A stretch of DNA of 64,000 bases from positions 427,864 to 491,863 of the forward strand of contig NZ_AQXI01000002.1 of assembly GCF_000376445.1 (NCBI RefSeq). The letters are read 5' to 3'. The translations under genes were made by a program, and so were the position numbers. A model generated the notes under the pieces. That model was given only the letters and a program-made list of their open reading frames with translations, did no database searches and was not told the origin of the DNA. This document shows, piece by piece, positions 23,662-32,069 of this stretch. This DNA comes from Haladaptatus paucihalophilus DX253. GTDB taxonomy: Archaea > Halobacteriota > Halobacteria > Halobacteriales > Haladaptataceae. Each line of letters starts with the position of its first letter. The stretch's first letter is position 1.

Positions 23662-24762
23662 ATGTCTGATTCGGACTCGATACGTGAGAAACTCGATGGG
23701 CTCCCCCCCAGTTCTAAGTTCATCTACAAGACGCTCGAACGGAACGGTCGAATGACTCAAAAGGCTCTCATCGAGGAGACGATGCTGTCGGCCCGAACGA
23801 CGCGCTACGGTATCAAACAGCTCGACGACGCCGGGTTGCTCGAATCGTCACCGGCGCTCCGCGACGCCCGACAGACCTGTTACGGGCTGGCGTTGGACGG
23901 GCCGGACCAGCGTGGCTACGCGAAGGACGTCCTCGTCGCGGCGGAGTGGCTCGCCGAACGCTTGGACGAGGTTCGAAGCGACGACCCGTCGCTTCGCCTG
24001 ATAGAGGCTGACACGGGCGACGCCTACGAGGACGGTCACATTCCCGGTGCGATCAAATTCGGCTGGTTGACGCATCTGACGGCGGAAAACGGCCGCGGCG
24101 TTCCGGAGAAAGGGACGTTCGAGGAGTCGCTCGGTCGGCACGGCATCACCGACGAAAGCACCGTCGTCCTCTACGGCGGCGAGTCGAACTGGTTCGCCGC
24201 CTACGCCTACTGGCTGTTCAAATATTTCGGCCACGACGACCTCTATCTCCTCGACGGCGGTCGTGACTACTGGGTCGAGGCGGGCTATCCTACGACGACC
24301 GAGATTCCGTCGGTTACGGAGCGCGAGTACGACGCGAGCGGTCCGTTCGACCACCTCCGAGCGACTCGTAACGACGTCGAACGGGCGCTCGCGGGGGACG
24401 TGACGCTGCTCGACGTGCGGAGTTCCGAGGAGTTCGTCGGCGACGTCCGAGCACCGCCGGACGGCGAGGGGATGCCCGCGACGATGGTGGGCGGTCACAT
24501 CCCCGATTCCGTCCACGTTCCGTGGTCGAACATCTTCGACGACGACGGTTGGTTCAAGCGCCGCGACGAACTCCGGGCCATTTACGAGGCGGAAGGGGTG
24601 GCGACCGACGACGACGTTATCGTCTACTGCCACGTCGGCGAGCGCTCCGCCCTGACGTGGTTCGTCCTCTCCGAACTCCTCGGCTACGAGACCGTGCGAA
24701 ACTACGACGGGTCGTGGAGCGAATGGGGAAACCTCGTGGACGCGCCGATAGAGACGGAGTGA
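23662..24762 (+). CDS. Winged-helix domain fused to tandem rhodanese sulfurtransferase
   Basis: 366 aa. Residues 1-75 form a MarR-like winged helix: SSKFIYKTLERNGRMTQKAL, then ARTTRYGIKQLDDAGLLESS. Two rhodanese domains follow. The first (about 105-215) has Gly172 where the active Cys should be (VVLYGGESNWFA) and is inactive; the second (about 235-360) has Cys323 in IVYCHVGERSALTW and should carry sulfur. Thiosulfate sulfurtransferases of this two-domain type usually stand alone, so the DNA-binding domain in front is unusual and suggests either a sulfur-sensing regulator or an enzyme that also binds DNA. It lies divergently from the persulfide dioxygenase gene and 143 bases before the SQR gene; TATTG inverted repeats occur at all three promoters. 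Confidence 0.92.
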   Translation: MSDSDSIREKLDGLPPSSKFIYKTLERNGRMTQKALIEETMLSARTTRYGIKQLDDAGLLESSPALRDARQTCYGLALDGPDQRGYAKDVLVAAEWLAERLDEVRSDDPSLRLIEADTGDAYEDGHIPGAIKFGWLTHLTAENGRGVPEKGTFEESLGRHGITDESTVVLYGGESNWFAAYAYWLFKYFGHDDLYLLDGGRDYWVEAGYPTTTEIPSVTEREYDASGPFDHLRATRNDVERALAGDVTLLDVRSSEEFVGDVRAPPDGEGMPATMVGGHIPDSVHVPWSNIFDDDGWFKRRDELRAIYEAEGVATDDDVIVYCHVGERSALTWFVLSELLGYETVRNYDGSWSEWGNLVDAPIETE

Positions 24763-24832
24763 CCCCACACGCTGCAACCGGTCTGTATCGCCCGTTTCCG
24801 CCGGGATACAAATTTTGCCGCCGTCTCTTGGT

Positions 24833-24858
24833 GTTGTGAGTATTGCACAACAATGTTG
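24833..24858. promoter_or_regulatory. Inverted repeats before SQR gene
   Basis: GTTGTG-AGTATTG-CACAAC (24833-24851) is a perfect six-base inverted repeat. Overlapping it are ATTG-CACAA-CAAT (24842-24854) and CAAC-AAT-GTTG (24848-24858). The site ends 47 bases before the start at 24906 and shares GTATTG with the promoters at 23415 and near 23577. Confidence 0.4.
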
Positions 24859-24905
24859 CTTCTATCTCTAGTTTGATGGGCGTGGGACCACACGTGTAAG
24901 TAGGT

Positions 24906-26075
24906 ATGGTAAAGATAGTCGTTCTCGGTGCGGGTACGGGCGGTGCCATGACAGCGAACCTCCTTCGACGGAAATTGGGCACTGACGCCGATATCACGGT
25001 GGTCGATAAGAGCACGAAGCACATGTACCAGCCGTCGTTCTACCTCATCCCCTTCGGCTATCTCGACGCCGAAGAGCAGGCTCGGGACGTCCGCGAACTC
25101 TTCGACAACGGCATCGAGTTCGTGCAGGACGAGGTGACCGGCGTCGACCCCGACGAGAAGGTCGTCGAGTGCGCCGAGGACGACATCGAGTACGATTATC
25201 TCGTCGTCGCCACCGGTCATCGACTCGCACCCGAAGCGACCCCCGGACTGCTCGAAGGGTGGGAGGAAACCGATTCCGTCTATCCGTTCTATCACTACGA
25301 GGCGGCGATGGCGATGCGGGAGGCGTTCGAGGACTTCGACGGCGGAACGTTCGTCGTCACCCAACCGAACACGCCCATCAAATGTCCCGGCGCGCCGCTG
25401 AAGATGACGATGCTCGCCGAGGATTTCGCTCGGCGCAAGGGAATCCGCGACGAGACGGAGTTCATCATGACCCGGAACGCCGACCACCACTTCGGCGTCC
25501 AGCCCTACCGGGACAAACTCTACCAGTTGTGGGACGACCGCGACATACAGTTCGAAGCGAACTTCTCCGTCGAAGCAATCGACCCCGACGAGCAGGTCGT
25601 CCGCGCCGCCGACGGCCGGGAGATAGAGTACGACCTCCTCGCCCCGGTGACGCCCCAGTACGGCCAGACGGCCATCACCGAAGGCTCGCCCCTGACCGAG
25701 GGCAGCGAGAACGGCGAGTACGTGACGATAGACGAGCGCACGCTGCAGCACACGGAGTACGACGACGTGTTCGCATTGGGCGACTGTGAGAACGCGCCCC
25801 ACTCGAAGACCGCGGCGGCCGCCCGCAAAGAAGCGCACGTCGTCGCCGACAACCTCGAAGCCCTCATCGAGGGACGGACGCCGCACGCGAAGTACTCCGG
25901 CTACGCCGCCTGTCCGCTCCTCACGAAGAAGGGGAAGGCGATGATGGCGGAGTTCGACTACGAGGAGAGCATCTCCGCGCCCGTCGAGAGCAAGATGAAC
26001 TGGATTTTGGACGTCAACGTGCTGCCGTCGGTGTACTGGAACCTCTGGCTGCACGGTTACGACCCGCTCCCGTAG
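24906..26075 (+). CDS. sqr: Sulfide:quinone oxidoreductase
   Basis: 389 aa FAD enzyme. The N-terminal dinucleotide fold is VVLGAGTGGAMTANLL; ATGHRLAPE is the second flavin motif, and VFALGDCENAP is the C-terminal FAD-binding motif. Catalytic Cys160 sits in IKCPGAPLKM, the SQR hallmark, and Cys336 in YAACPLLT, which matches the second redox Cys of SQRs; there is no third Cys near residue 128. The C-terminal region is amphipathic and would dock on the membrane to feed quinone. SQR makes sulfane sulfur or polysulfide from sulfide, the substrate of the rhodanese and persulfide dioxygenase next door. It is followed at ten bases by a DUF1641 gene, a common pairing. Confidence 0.92.
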   Translation: MVKIVVLGAGTGGAMTANLLRRKLGTDADITVVDKSTKHMYQPSFYLIPFGYLDAEEQARDVRELFDNGIEFVQDEVTGVDPDEKVVECAEDDIEYDYLVVATGHRLAPEATPGLLEGWEETDSVYPFYHYEAAMAMREAFEDFDGGTFVVTQPNTPIKCPGAPLKMTMLAEDFARRKGIRDETEFIMTRNADHHFGVQPYRDKLYQLWDDRDIQFEANFSVEAIDPDEQVVRAADGREIEYDLLAPVTPQYGQTAITEGSPLTEGSENGEYVTIDERTLQHTEYDDVFALGDCENAPHSKTAAAARKEAHVVADNLEALIEGRTPHAKYSGYAACPLLTKKGKAMMAEFDYEESISAPVESKMNWILDVNVLPSVYWNLWLHGYDPLP

Positions 26076-26085
26076 GTGATCACGA

Positions 26086-26925
26086 ATGAGTGATACACAG
26101 ACCCAGGAAGCGGTTACCGAACGCGACTCGGAGGACCTCGACGCGCTCGTGGACAAAATCGACGACAACGCCGAGGACCTCATCGCGTTGCTCGACGCCC
26201 TCGACGCGACGCAGGGCCTCGCGGAGGAACTCGTCCCCGAACTGACGGACGTCGCCCGCGACAACCGCGAACCCATCCGCGACCTTCGCGTGGCGTTCGA
26301 GCGCGAAGAGACGCTCGTCCTGCTCCAGAAGGTCGGGCACAATTCGGAACAGTTGGTCGAACTGCTGGACGTGCTCGAAGTCAGCGCCGGGCTGACCGAG
26401 GACCTCGTGCCGGAACTCGTCACGGTCGTCCGCGAGAACCGTGCGACTATCGAGCGACTGCGAGCGGCGTTCGAGAAGGAAGAAACAATCGTCCTCCTCG
26501 AACGACTCGGCGAGAACGCCGACGCGCTCGTCGAACTCCTCGAACTCCTCGACGTGACGCGCGGGCTGGCCGACGACCTCGTTCCCGAACTCACGGACGT
26601 CGCACGGAACAACCGCGAACCCATCGCGGACTTGCGGCTTGCCGTCGAAGGATTCACGGACGCCCGCCGGGAGCGCGAGACGCCGGACATGTACGAACTG
26701 GGGAGGAACATGGAGGGCTTGGTCGCGCTGACCGAGACGGCCGCCCAACCCGAGGTCGTGAACTCGCTCGACGCCGGATTGAGCGCGTTCACGGACGAGA
26801 CGAAGCCGAAGAAACTCGGCCTGTTCGGCCTGCTCGCGGCGTTACGCGACGACGACGTTCGACAGGCGCTCGGAACCCTCGTCGAAGCGGCGCGACGGAT
26901 GGGGAGAGCGAACGACGACCGCTGA
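26086..26925 (+). CDS. DUF1641 protein with three internal repeats
   Basis: 279 aa, acidic and almost wholly helical. About 65-residue units repeat three times between residues 15 and 205, each with a helix ending in [ED]LVPEL and then a [DR]NREPI or ENRATI element and ending in [LV]LL[QE][KR][LV]G. DUF1641 proteins often accompany SQRs and formate dehydrogenase-related genes. The gene starts ten bases after the SQR stop and is surely cotranscribed. A scaffold or docking role for SQR at the membrane is a reasonable guess, but the function is unknown. Confidence 0.88.
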   Translation: MSDTQTQEAVTERDSEDLDALVDKIDDNAEDLIALLDALDATQGLAEELVPELTDVARDNREPIRDLRVAFEREETLVLLQKVGHNSEQLVELLDVLEVSAGLTEDLVPELVTVVRENRATIERLRAAFEKEETIVLLERLGENADALVELLELLDVTRGLADDLVPELTDVARNNREPIADLRLAVEGFTDARRERETPDMYELGRNMEGLVALTETAAQPEVVNSLDAGLSAFTDETKPKKLGLFGLLAALRDDDVRQALGTLVEAARRMGRANDDR

Positions 26926-26963
26926 GTCGGGATGCGGCGCACCGAGGACCATCAAAGAGGCCA

Positions 26964-27125
26964 TTTACGAGGGAGAACGGGCCGCTCGTCGCGGACGTAC
27001 TGGAAGAATGTGGAAACCCCTATCTCGTGACGGATGAAGTCGAGACGAGCCACCCTCTCTGTGGCCTCGTAAACTACCCCATACGCTCCCGAAAAGCGGG
27101 GATTGCACTGATTGATACGTGGTAA
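26964..27125 (+). pseudogene. Possible gene remnant without start codon
   Basis: An open frame with coding-like composition lies between two genes. It contains ENGPLVADVLEECGNPYLVT, then SHPLCGLVNYPIRS, and stops at TAA 27123-27125. It has no ATG and no promoter. The phrase-like sequence and GC-rich third positions look like the C-terminal fragment of a decayed gene, but I could not place the family. Confidence 0.25.
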
Positions 27126-27175
27126 CCGTCATACCTACCGAGCGATAGTTATCCGCGTATCACCAACTCATTCGT

Positions 27176-27889
27176 ATGGGGGACCGCGAAGACGAGGAGT
27201 TCGACCCGGAGCAACGCCACGCCCGTGAGGTGGCGACGAAGGCGGCAGAGGAGCGTTCCGATTTCCTCTCGTTGATACCCCACTACTACCGGGGCGAAGT
27301 CTCACAGATGTCCACTCGGTTGGACCGCTTGGACCTCACTATCGACTGGGCGATTGCCGTTATCGTAGCGATGCTCGCACTTTCGTTCGAAAGTACGGAT
27401 AGTCCGCCCTATTTCCTGCTGATCGGGATGTTTGCGATGGTCATGTTCCTGCTGTTCGACGTTCGGCGGTATCGCACGTACGATGCGACCCGCTCGCGTG
27501 TGCGGATGATCGAAGAGAACATCTTCGCCAACGCGTTCGACCCGGAGGGCGCGGTCCACCGTGACTGGCGAGAAAAGATCGGCGCGGACCTTCGGAAACC
27601 GACGGTGAAAGTGTCGCTACGGGAAGCGATGTCACGTCGATTGAAACGGATCTACTTTCCGTTGCTCACGGTTCTCCTCGTGGCGTGGCTCTTCCGCATT
27701 ACCGTCTTCGTCCCGAACGAGAGTCCGCTCGCGACCGCTGCCGTCCCGGGAATTCCCGGTGTCGTCGTCATCGGCGGTGTCTTTCTCTTCTATTTGCTAA
27801 CGGCAGTCGTGACGTTCTGGCCGACCACGCGCGAAGCAAAGGGTGAGTTCCACGGCGAAGAGGCCGGTGACTGGAAAGCGGAAAAATGA
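27176..27889 (+). CDS. DUF2270 membrane protein
   Basis: 237 aa. A hydrophilic, acidic N-terminus (about 1-45) contains SDFLSLIPHYYRGEVSQMST, a sequence typical of DUF2270. Two helices follow (about 60-75 and 82-100), then a soluble segment with VRRYRTYDATRSRVRMIEEN, and two more helices near 160-180 and 192-215. Function unknown. The start at ATG 27176 lies after a poorly defined promoter region. It is the first gene after the sulfur island and shows no link with it. Confidence 0.85.
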   Translation: MGDREDEEFDPEQRHAREVATKAAEERSDFLSLIPHYYRGEVSQMSTRLDRLDLTIDWAIAVIVAMLALSFESTDSPPYFLLIGMFAMVMFLLFDVRRYRTYDATRSRVRMIEENIFANAFDPEGAVHRDWREKIGADLRKPTVKVSLREAMSRRLKRIYFPLLTVLLVAWLFRITVFVPNESPLATAAVPGIPGVVVIGGVFLFYLLTAVVTFWPTTREAKGEFHGEEAGDWKAEK

Positions 27890-27935
27890 GGACCGTATTG
27901 GACGGATGAGTGATTTGAGGAACTGGCCAAAGCGG

Positions 27936-28211
27936 CTAGAGGAGGGCGATGAGAAGTCTGGTCGTTGCCGGTACGGTCGTATTCAACACGCCCATGCCGA
28001 ACCCGAGTCCCGTGAACGCGGCGAGGAGCGATACTTCGTCCCGATACGTCGATACGGAACTCCCGAGGGCGGTCAAGCGGATGACCGAGAGCGAAAAGAG
28101 ACAGACGAAGAGGGCGACGAGGGACGCGAGAAGGTCGAACACGAAGTCGGACCGCACGCTCAAACAGTGATGCGGGAGGCACCGTCGAGAGCGAGACCAT
28201 CGTTTTACCAC
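27936..28211 (-). CDS. Small membrane protein, possible
   Basis: 91 aa on the minus strand. After a Cys/Arg-rich start the sequence is hydrophobic: FVFDLLASLVALFVCLFSL (about 23-41) and SLLAAFTGLGFGMGVL (about 61-76), two probable helices. Third codon positions are strongly G/C in the hydrophobic part, as expected of a real gene here. The start is uncertain; a later start would remove the odd N-terminal residues. It is convergent with the DUF2270 gene. Could also be a remnant of a longer membrane gene. Confidence 0.45.
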   Translation of the reverse strand: MVKRWSRSRRCLPHHCLSVRSDFVFDLLASLVALFVCLFSLSVIRLTALGSSVSTYRDEVSLLAAFTGLGFGMGVLNTTVPATTRLLIALL

Positions 28212-28313
28212 CGAGTGAATAGCGGAAGAAAAGACCGGAGAACACGGTGATTCCGACTGTCCCCAGTCGAAACGTTCGTCCCAGTGTGCGTTCGAATACC
28301 GTCGGCGTGTGCG

Positions 28314-30689
28314 TCAGTCCGACCGAACCGGCGTGGCCGAATCTCGTTCCTGGTTTCGCCTGAACACTCGCCGAGTAAGCCGACCGAGCGGGGTCAACGC
28401 TTCACTGAGACGGCCGGTGATACCGGTGGGGGTCGCGTAGACGATGACCGGGACACCGGCGGCGTCGGCCCGCTGAATGACTTGATCGGGAGTCGACCCG
28501 AGGACCCATCGTTTGAGCAACCGCGTCCGTGACGCCCCGATGAACAACGGGCCTCCGTTCTCGGCGGCGACGTCGACCACTCCGTCGGCGACGCTTTCGG
28601 CCGTGACCTCGTGGCGCTCGATGGCGATATCGGGTGGCAGTTCATCGAGGGTTTCCTCCATCTCCTCCGTCGTCCCGTTGTTACCGGTCGGGGTGACGTT
28701 GATGACGTGAACCGTTGCGCCCGCTCTCCCGAGGGTTCCGACGAGCGAGAGCATCGATTCGTGGTGCGGACCGCCGCCCACACCGACGTTGATGGTGTCG
28801 AGTTGCTCCGAATCCCCCATGTCGAAGTTCTGCGCGAACAGGACGTCACAGGGGGCGTTGTATTCGACCGACTCGGCGATTTCGTAGTGTTCCTCGGGAT
28901 ATCCCATCAGGATGAGGTCCACCTCGTTACTGCGGGCGGTCTCGTTGATATCGAACCCGACGTCCCGTGAGATGTGCCCGCCGACGGTATACTCGGCGTT
29001 CACGTCCACGGTGTCGAGCCGCTCCACGAGTCGGTCGGCTCGCTTTTCGGCGGTCTCTTGGACCATCTCGTACGGCGTCTGGTCGGGGATGTGTGTGACG
29101 TTGAGGACGTGAACGATGGGGTTTTCGTCGCGTGCGTTCGCCAGCGTTGCCGCCAATCGAACATAGTCGGGGGCGCGGTTGATGCGCGCCATCGGTACCA
29201 GTACGCGATAGCGGTCTTCCGATTCCTCGCCTGCCGCCTCCACGTCGGTATCGAGTTCCGATGGCGTCTCCGCTCCGGCTTGACCGTCTCCGGTCGTCCC
29301 GAGCGGTTGCGTCTGTTGTTCGACGGCGTGCCTGACCAGTTCGTCCACGTTGGGCGCGCCGCCCCAGACGAGATACGCACCGATGAACAGCAGTTCGACG
29401 GCGACGCCGACCGCGATTCCCGTCGGCGGCAACTTGGCGATGAGCGCGAGATTGGCGACGATTCCCAACACGGGCAACCACGGCGAGAACGGGACCCGGA
29501 TGGGCCGTTCGAGGTCGGGGAACCGACGCCGAGAGGCGATGAGCGCGACGTTGACGACCGCCAACGGGGCGAGCAGGTTCAGGTTCGCAAACCCGGTCAG
29601 CGCGTTGAGGCCGAGGTGAAGCGGGCCGACCCCGCCCTCGCTGGGAAACAGCGTAATGAAGGCGACGATGAGGGCCGAAATCACCCCCGTCGTCGTTATC
29701 ACGCTCCAGAACGGGGTGGCGTACGTCGGATGAATGCGGCTAAACCGTCGGGGTGCTTGGCCCTGTTTCCCCATCAACGAACCGATACCCGACGCCGCCA
29801 GGATGGAGGCGTTCGACGCCGACACCATGCTGAAGATGGCACCGGCGACGATGAGCCACTTTCCGAACGAACCTAGGAACGCCGCGGCGACCTTTCCCAT
29901 GGCGGTTTCGCCCTGCCGAGCGACTACCTCCGCGGGAATCGGCGAATTGACCATGGCGACGATGACGAAGATGTAGAGGACCGTCACCGTGAGAATACTC
30001 GCGGCGATTGCTTTGGGGACCGTCTTTCGCGGTTCGATGATTTCACCCGCACTGGCGGCGATGGCGGAGAACCCGAAGAACGTGATGAACGCGACCGCGG
30101 CGACGGAGACGATGCCACCGACGTCGTTCTGAAATCCGGTCGTGAACGTACCGATGGCTTCCGCCGGACCAGCGCTTCCGAAGGCTCCGCCGACGAACAC
30201 CACCAGAACGGCCACCTTCGCGCTCGTTACGAGTACCTGAAACGTGCCGCTCTCCTCGGTCCCCTTCGAATTGAGGTAGCCGAGGAGAATCGCGGTGAGA
30301 ACGGCGATACCGCCGTGCGGAATCGGTATGCCGTGGGGAATGATGAACTGGTGAAACCACTCGCCCATGGTGGCGAGGTAGAACGCCGTGGTCGCGCAAT
30401 ATCCGAGAAACAACGAGGAACCGATGGCGAACAGCAATCGGTCCTCCTCGAACGTGCGCGAGGAAAACAGATACCCGCCGCCGTTTTCGCTGTAGATGGA
30501 GGCGAACTCCGAGTAGGTGTATGCCGTGATACTTGCGATGACCGCCGCGATAACGAACGAGATAATCGCGCTGCTCCCCACCGCCGCCACCGCCGTCCCG
30601 GACAGCGAGAAGATACCGGCGGCAATCATCGTCCCGAGGCCGAGCGCGAACGCAACCTTGAATCCGAGTGTACGGGTATGCTCGACCAT
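28314..30689 (-). CDS. APC-family amino acid permease with C-terminal UspA domains
   Basis: 791 aa. Residues 1-470 hold about twelve helices of an amino acid/polyamine permease, starting with KVAFALGLGTMIAAGIFSLSG, the substrate-binding GxG region of helix 1. Residues 520-650 and 655-770 form two UspA-like domains (RVLVPMARINRAPDYVRLA; LDTINVGVGGGPHHESM), the second with GASRTRLLKRWVLGSTPDQV resembling the nucleotide-binding loop. Such permease-UspA fusions are common in haloarchaea, where the soluble part is thought to tune transport by nucleotide or stress state. It is transcribed alone, next to a 392-base gap. Substrate unknown. Confidence 0.92.
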   Translation of the reverse strand: MVEHTRTLGFKVAFALGLGTMIAAGIFSLSGTAVAAVGSSAIISFVIAAVIASITAYTYSEFASIYSENGGGYLFSSRTFEEDRLLFAIGSSLFLGYCATTAFYLATMGEWFHQFIIPHGIPIPHGGIAVLTAILLGYLNSKGTEESGTFQVLVTSAKVAVLVVFVGGAFGSAGPAEAIGTFTTGFQNDVGGIVSVAAVAFITFFGFSAIAASAGEIIEPRKTVPKAIAASILTVTVLYIFVIVAMVNSPIPAEVVARQGETAMGKVAAAFLGSFGKWLIVAGAIFSMVSASNASILAASGIGSLMGKQGQAPRRFSRIHPTYATPFWSVITTTGVISALIVAFITLFPSEGGVGPLHLGLNALTGFANLNLLAPLAVVNVALIASRRRFPDLERPIRVPFSPWLPVLGIVANLALIAKLPPTGIAVGVAVELLFIGAYLVWGGAPNVDELVRHAVEQQTQPLGTTGDGQAGAETPSELDTDVEAAGEESEDRYRVLVPMARINRAPDYVRLAATLANARDENPIVHVLNVTHIPDQTPYEMVQETAEKRADRLVERLDTVDVNAEYTVGGHISRDVGFDINETARSNEVDLILMGYPEEHYEIAESVEYNAPCDVLFAQNFDMGDSEQLDTINVGVGGGPHHESMLSLVGTLGRAGATVHVINVTPTGNNGTTEEMEETLDELPPDIAIERHEVTAESVADGVVDVAAENGGPLFIGASRTRLLKRWVLGSTPDQVIQRADAAGVPVIVYATPTGITGRLSEALTPLGRLTRRVFRRNQERDSATPVRSD

Positions 30690-31081
30690 TTTACGTGGTA
30701 CCAGCGCTACTCAGATCCGATCTATCCTGATGCGTGGTTCGATCGCTATCGCAATTCAATTCGCTCGTGTCATCAGAAGAGAGGTGTCGCAACGATTTGT
30801 ACTCTTGAGGGAGACTGGTTTCGGTTTTCGAACAATGTCGTCTCATAGTAAATCCTTTCAACAGAATGTGGTATTTGAGCGTTATACTCGATGGGGCTGC
30901 ATATTCAAGCAGGTAATTCGACGTCCCGGATTGGCTCCACGATTCTCAGCGAATATCCCGGGATTCGCTTCCACACCTCTCTTGCACGGGTGTTGGAACC
31001 GGGCGGTCGAAAGTGACGCTTCGGACATCATGTCCGAGAGAAAAACAGAGATGAGTCGTTATCCGTGTTCGAGACGAAGGG
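30690..31081. other. Divergent intergenic region, no gene seen
   Basis: Between the permease and the MOSC gene. Reading frames are interrupted or shadow-like on both strands. Promoters for both divergent genes must lie here, but no clear TATA box stands out at the expected spacing. Confidence 0.45.
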
Positions 31082-31594
31082 ATGGATATGGCACAGATTA
31101 CGGACCTCTTCATCACAGGGACCGGGTCCGAACCGATGCAGTCGGTCACGGAGGTACACGCGGTCGCCGACAGGGGACTCCGGGGCGACCGATATTTCAA
31201 CGGAACGGGCTACTATTCCCCGTACGACGTCTGTCAGGTCACGTTGATAGCGAACGAAGCGATCGACGCAATCGACCGGGAGTTCGGCTTCGACCTGACG
31301 GCTGGCGAGCATCGACGCAACGTCGTCACGGAGGGCATCGACGTGCACGACCTCCTGAAACACCGCTTTCGAGTCGGTGACGCGCTGTTGGAGGGGACGA
31401 GACCGCGGCCGCCCTGTGCGCACGTTGAACAACTCAACGAACAGGAGGGCGTCGCCCGAGCGCTCAAAGACGGCCGCGGCGGGATATGTGCGGATGTAGT
31501 CGAATCCGGTCGGATCGGCGTCGGCGATTCGATTTCCGACATCGAGGCGATGGACAAGACGGCGAGCATCATCGAGCGACTCCGGTCGAAGTAG
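31082..31594 (+). CDS. MOSC domain protein
   Basis: 170 aa covering one MOSC domain. Visible family features are the N-terminal GLRGDRYFNGTGYYS, the basic GEHRRNVVTEGID motif, and RPRPPCAHVEQLN with the conserved Cys that carries persulfide sulfur in molybdenum-cofactor sulfurases. Stand-alone MOSC proteins handle sulfur or reduce N-hydroxylated bases with Moco. A start at the second Met (31088) is equally possible. It is transcribed in the same direction as the next gene, with 78 bases between. Confidence 0.88.
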   Translation: MDMAQITDLFITGTGSEPMQSVTEVHAVADRGLRGDRYFNGTGYYSPYDVCQVTLIANEAIDAIDREFGFDLTAGEHRRNVVTEGIDVHDLLKHRFRVGDALLEGTRPRPPCAHVEQLNEQEGVARALKDGRGGICADVVESGRIGVGDSISDIEAMDKTASIIERLRSK

Positions 31595-31672
31595 TCGGCG
31601 AACCCTCACCACGTCGGCCCGGACGGAAACGGACGGTACCACTTACTTGCGGGCGTCCGTAGTGAAGCCGGT

Positions 31673-31996
31673 ATGACCGACAGTCCGTTCGACGCGACCA
31701 TTCGCGTGGCCGAGGTGCGAGAGGCAAAAGCGTTCCCCGAAGCGGAGAAGCCCGAGATGGTCAAACTCCGGTTGGATGTGGGCGACGAATCGCTTCAATC
31801 GGCCGCACAGTTGGGGTATCACCACGATGTCGACGACCTCGTAGGGACGCAGGTGCTCTGTGCGACGAACTTGGGGTCGGTTCGGATCGCTGGGTTCGAA
31901 TCGGAGGCGCTGACCGTCGGCGTCCCGGGCGACGACGGGAATCCGGTCCTCGTCACGCCCGAAAAATCGGTTCCTCCCGGGGGAACGCTCTACTGA
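31673..31996 (+). CDS. tRNA-binding domain protein, CsaA-like
   Basis: 107 aa made of a single EMAP/CsaA-type oligonucleotide-binding fold. Hallmarks are the strand IRVAEVREAKAFPEAEKP near the start, VKLRLDVGD, then GTQVLCATNLGSVRIAGFES and the C-terminal PEKSVPPGGTLY. CsaA-like proteins bind tRNA or act as export chaperones in bacteria; haloarchaeal members have no fixed role. Length equals the stand-alone family. It may share a transcript with the MOSC gene. Confidence 0.88.
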   Translation: MTDSPFDATIRVAEVREAKAFPEAEKPEMVKLRLDVGDESLQSAAQLGYHHDVDDLVGTQVLCATNLGSVRIAGFESEALTVGVPGDDGNPVLVTPEKSVPPGGTLY

Positions 31997-32069
31997 ATCG
32001 GATATCGCTTTTCCGTCAGCCCGCACCGTCGCGGAATACCGGTGAAGGCCGTGCGGGAGCCGAACGTTG

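Noticed and set aside
24702..26942. Minus-strand open frame of 746 codons opposite SQR and DUF1641
   Set aside because: Ser/Arg-rich low-complexity translation, no motif; shadow of two clear plus-strand genes.
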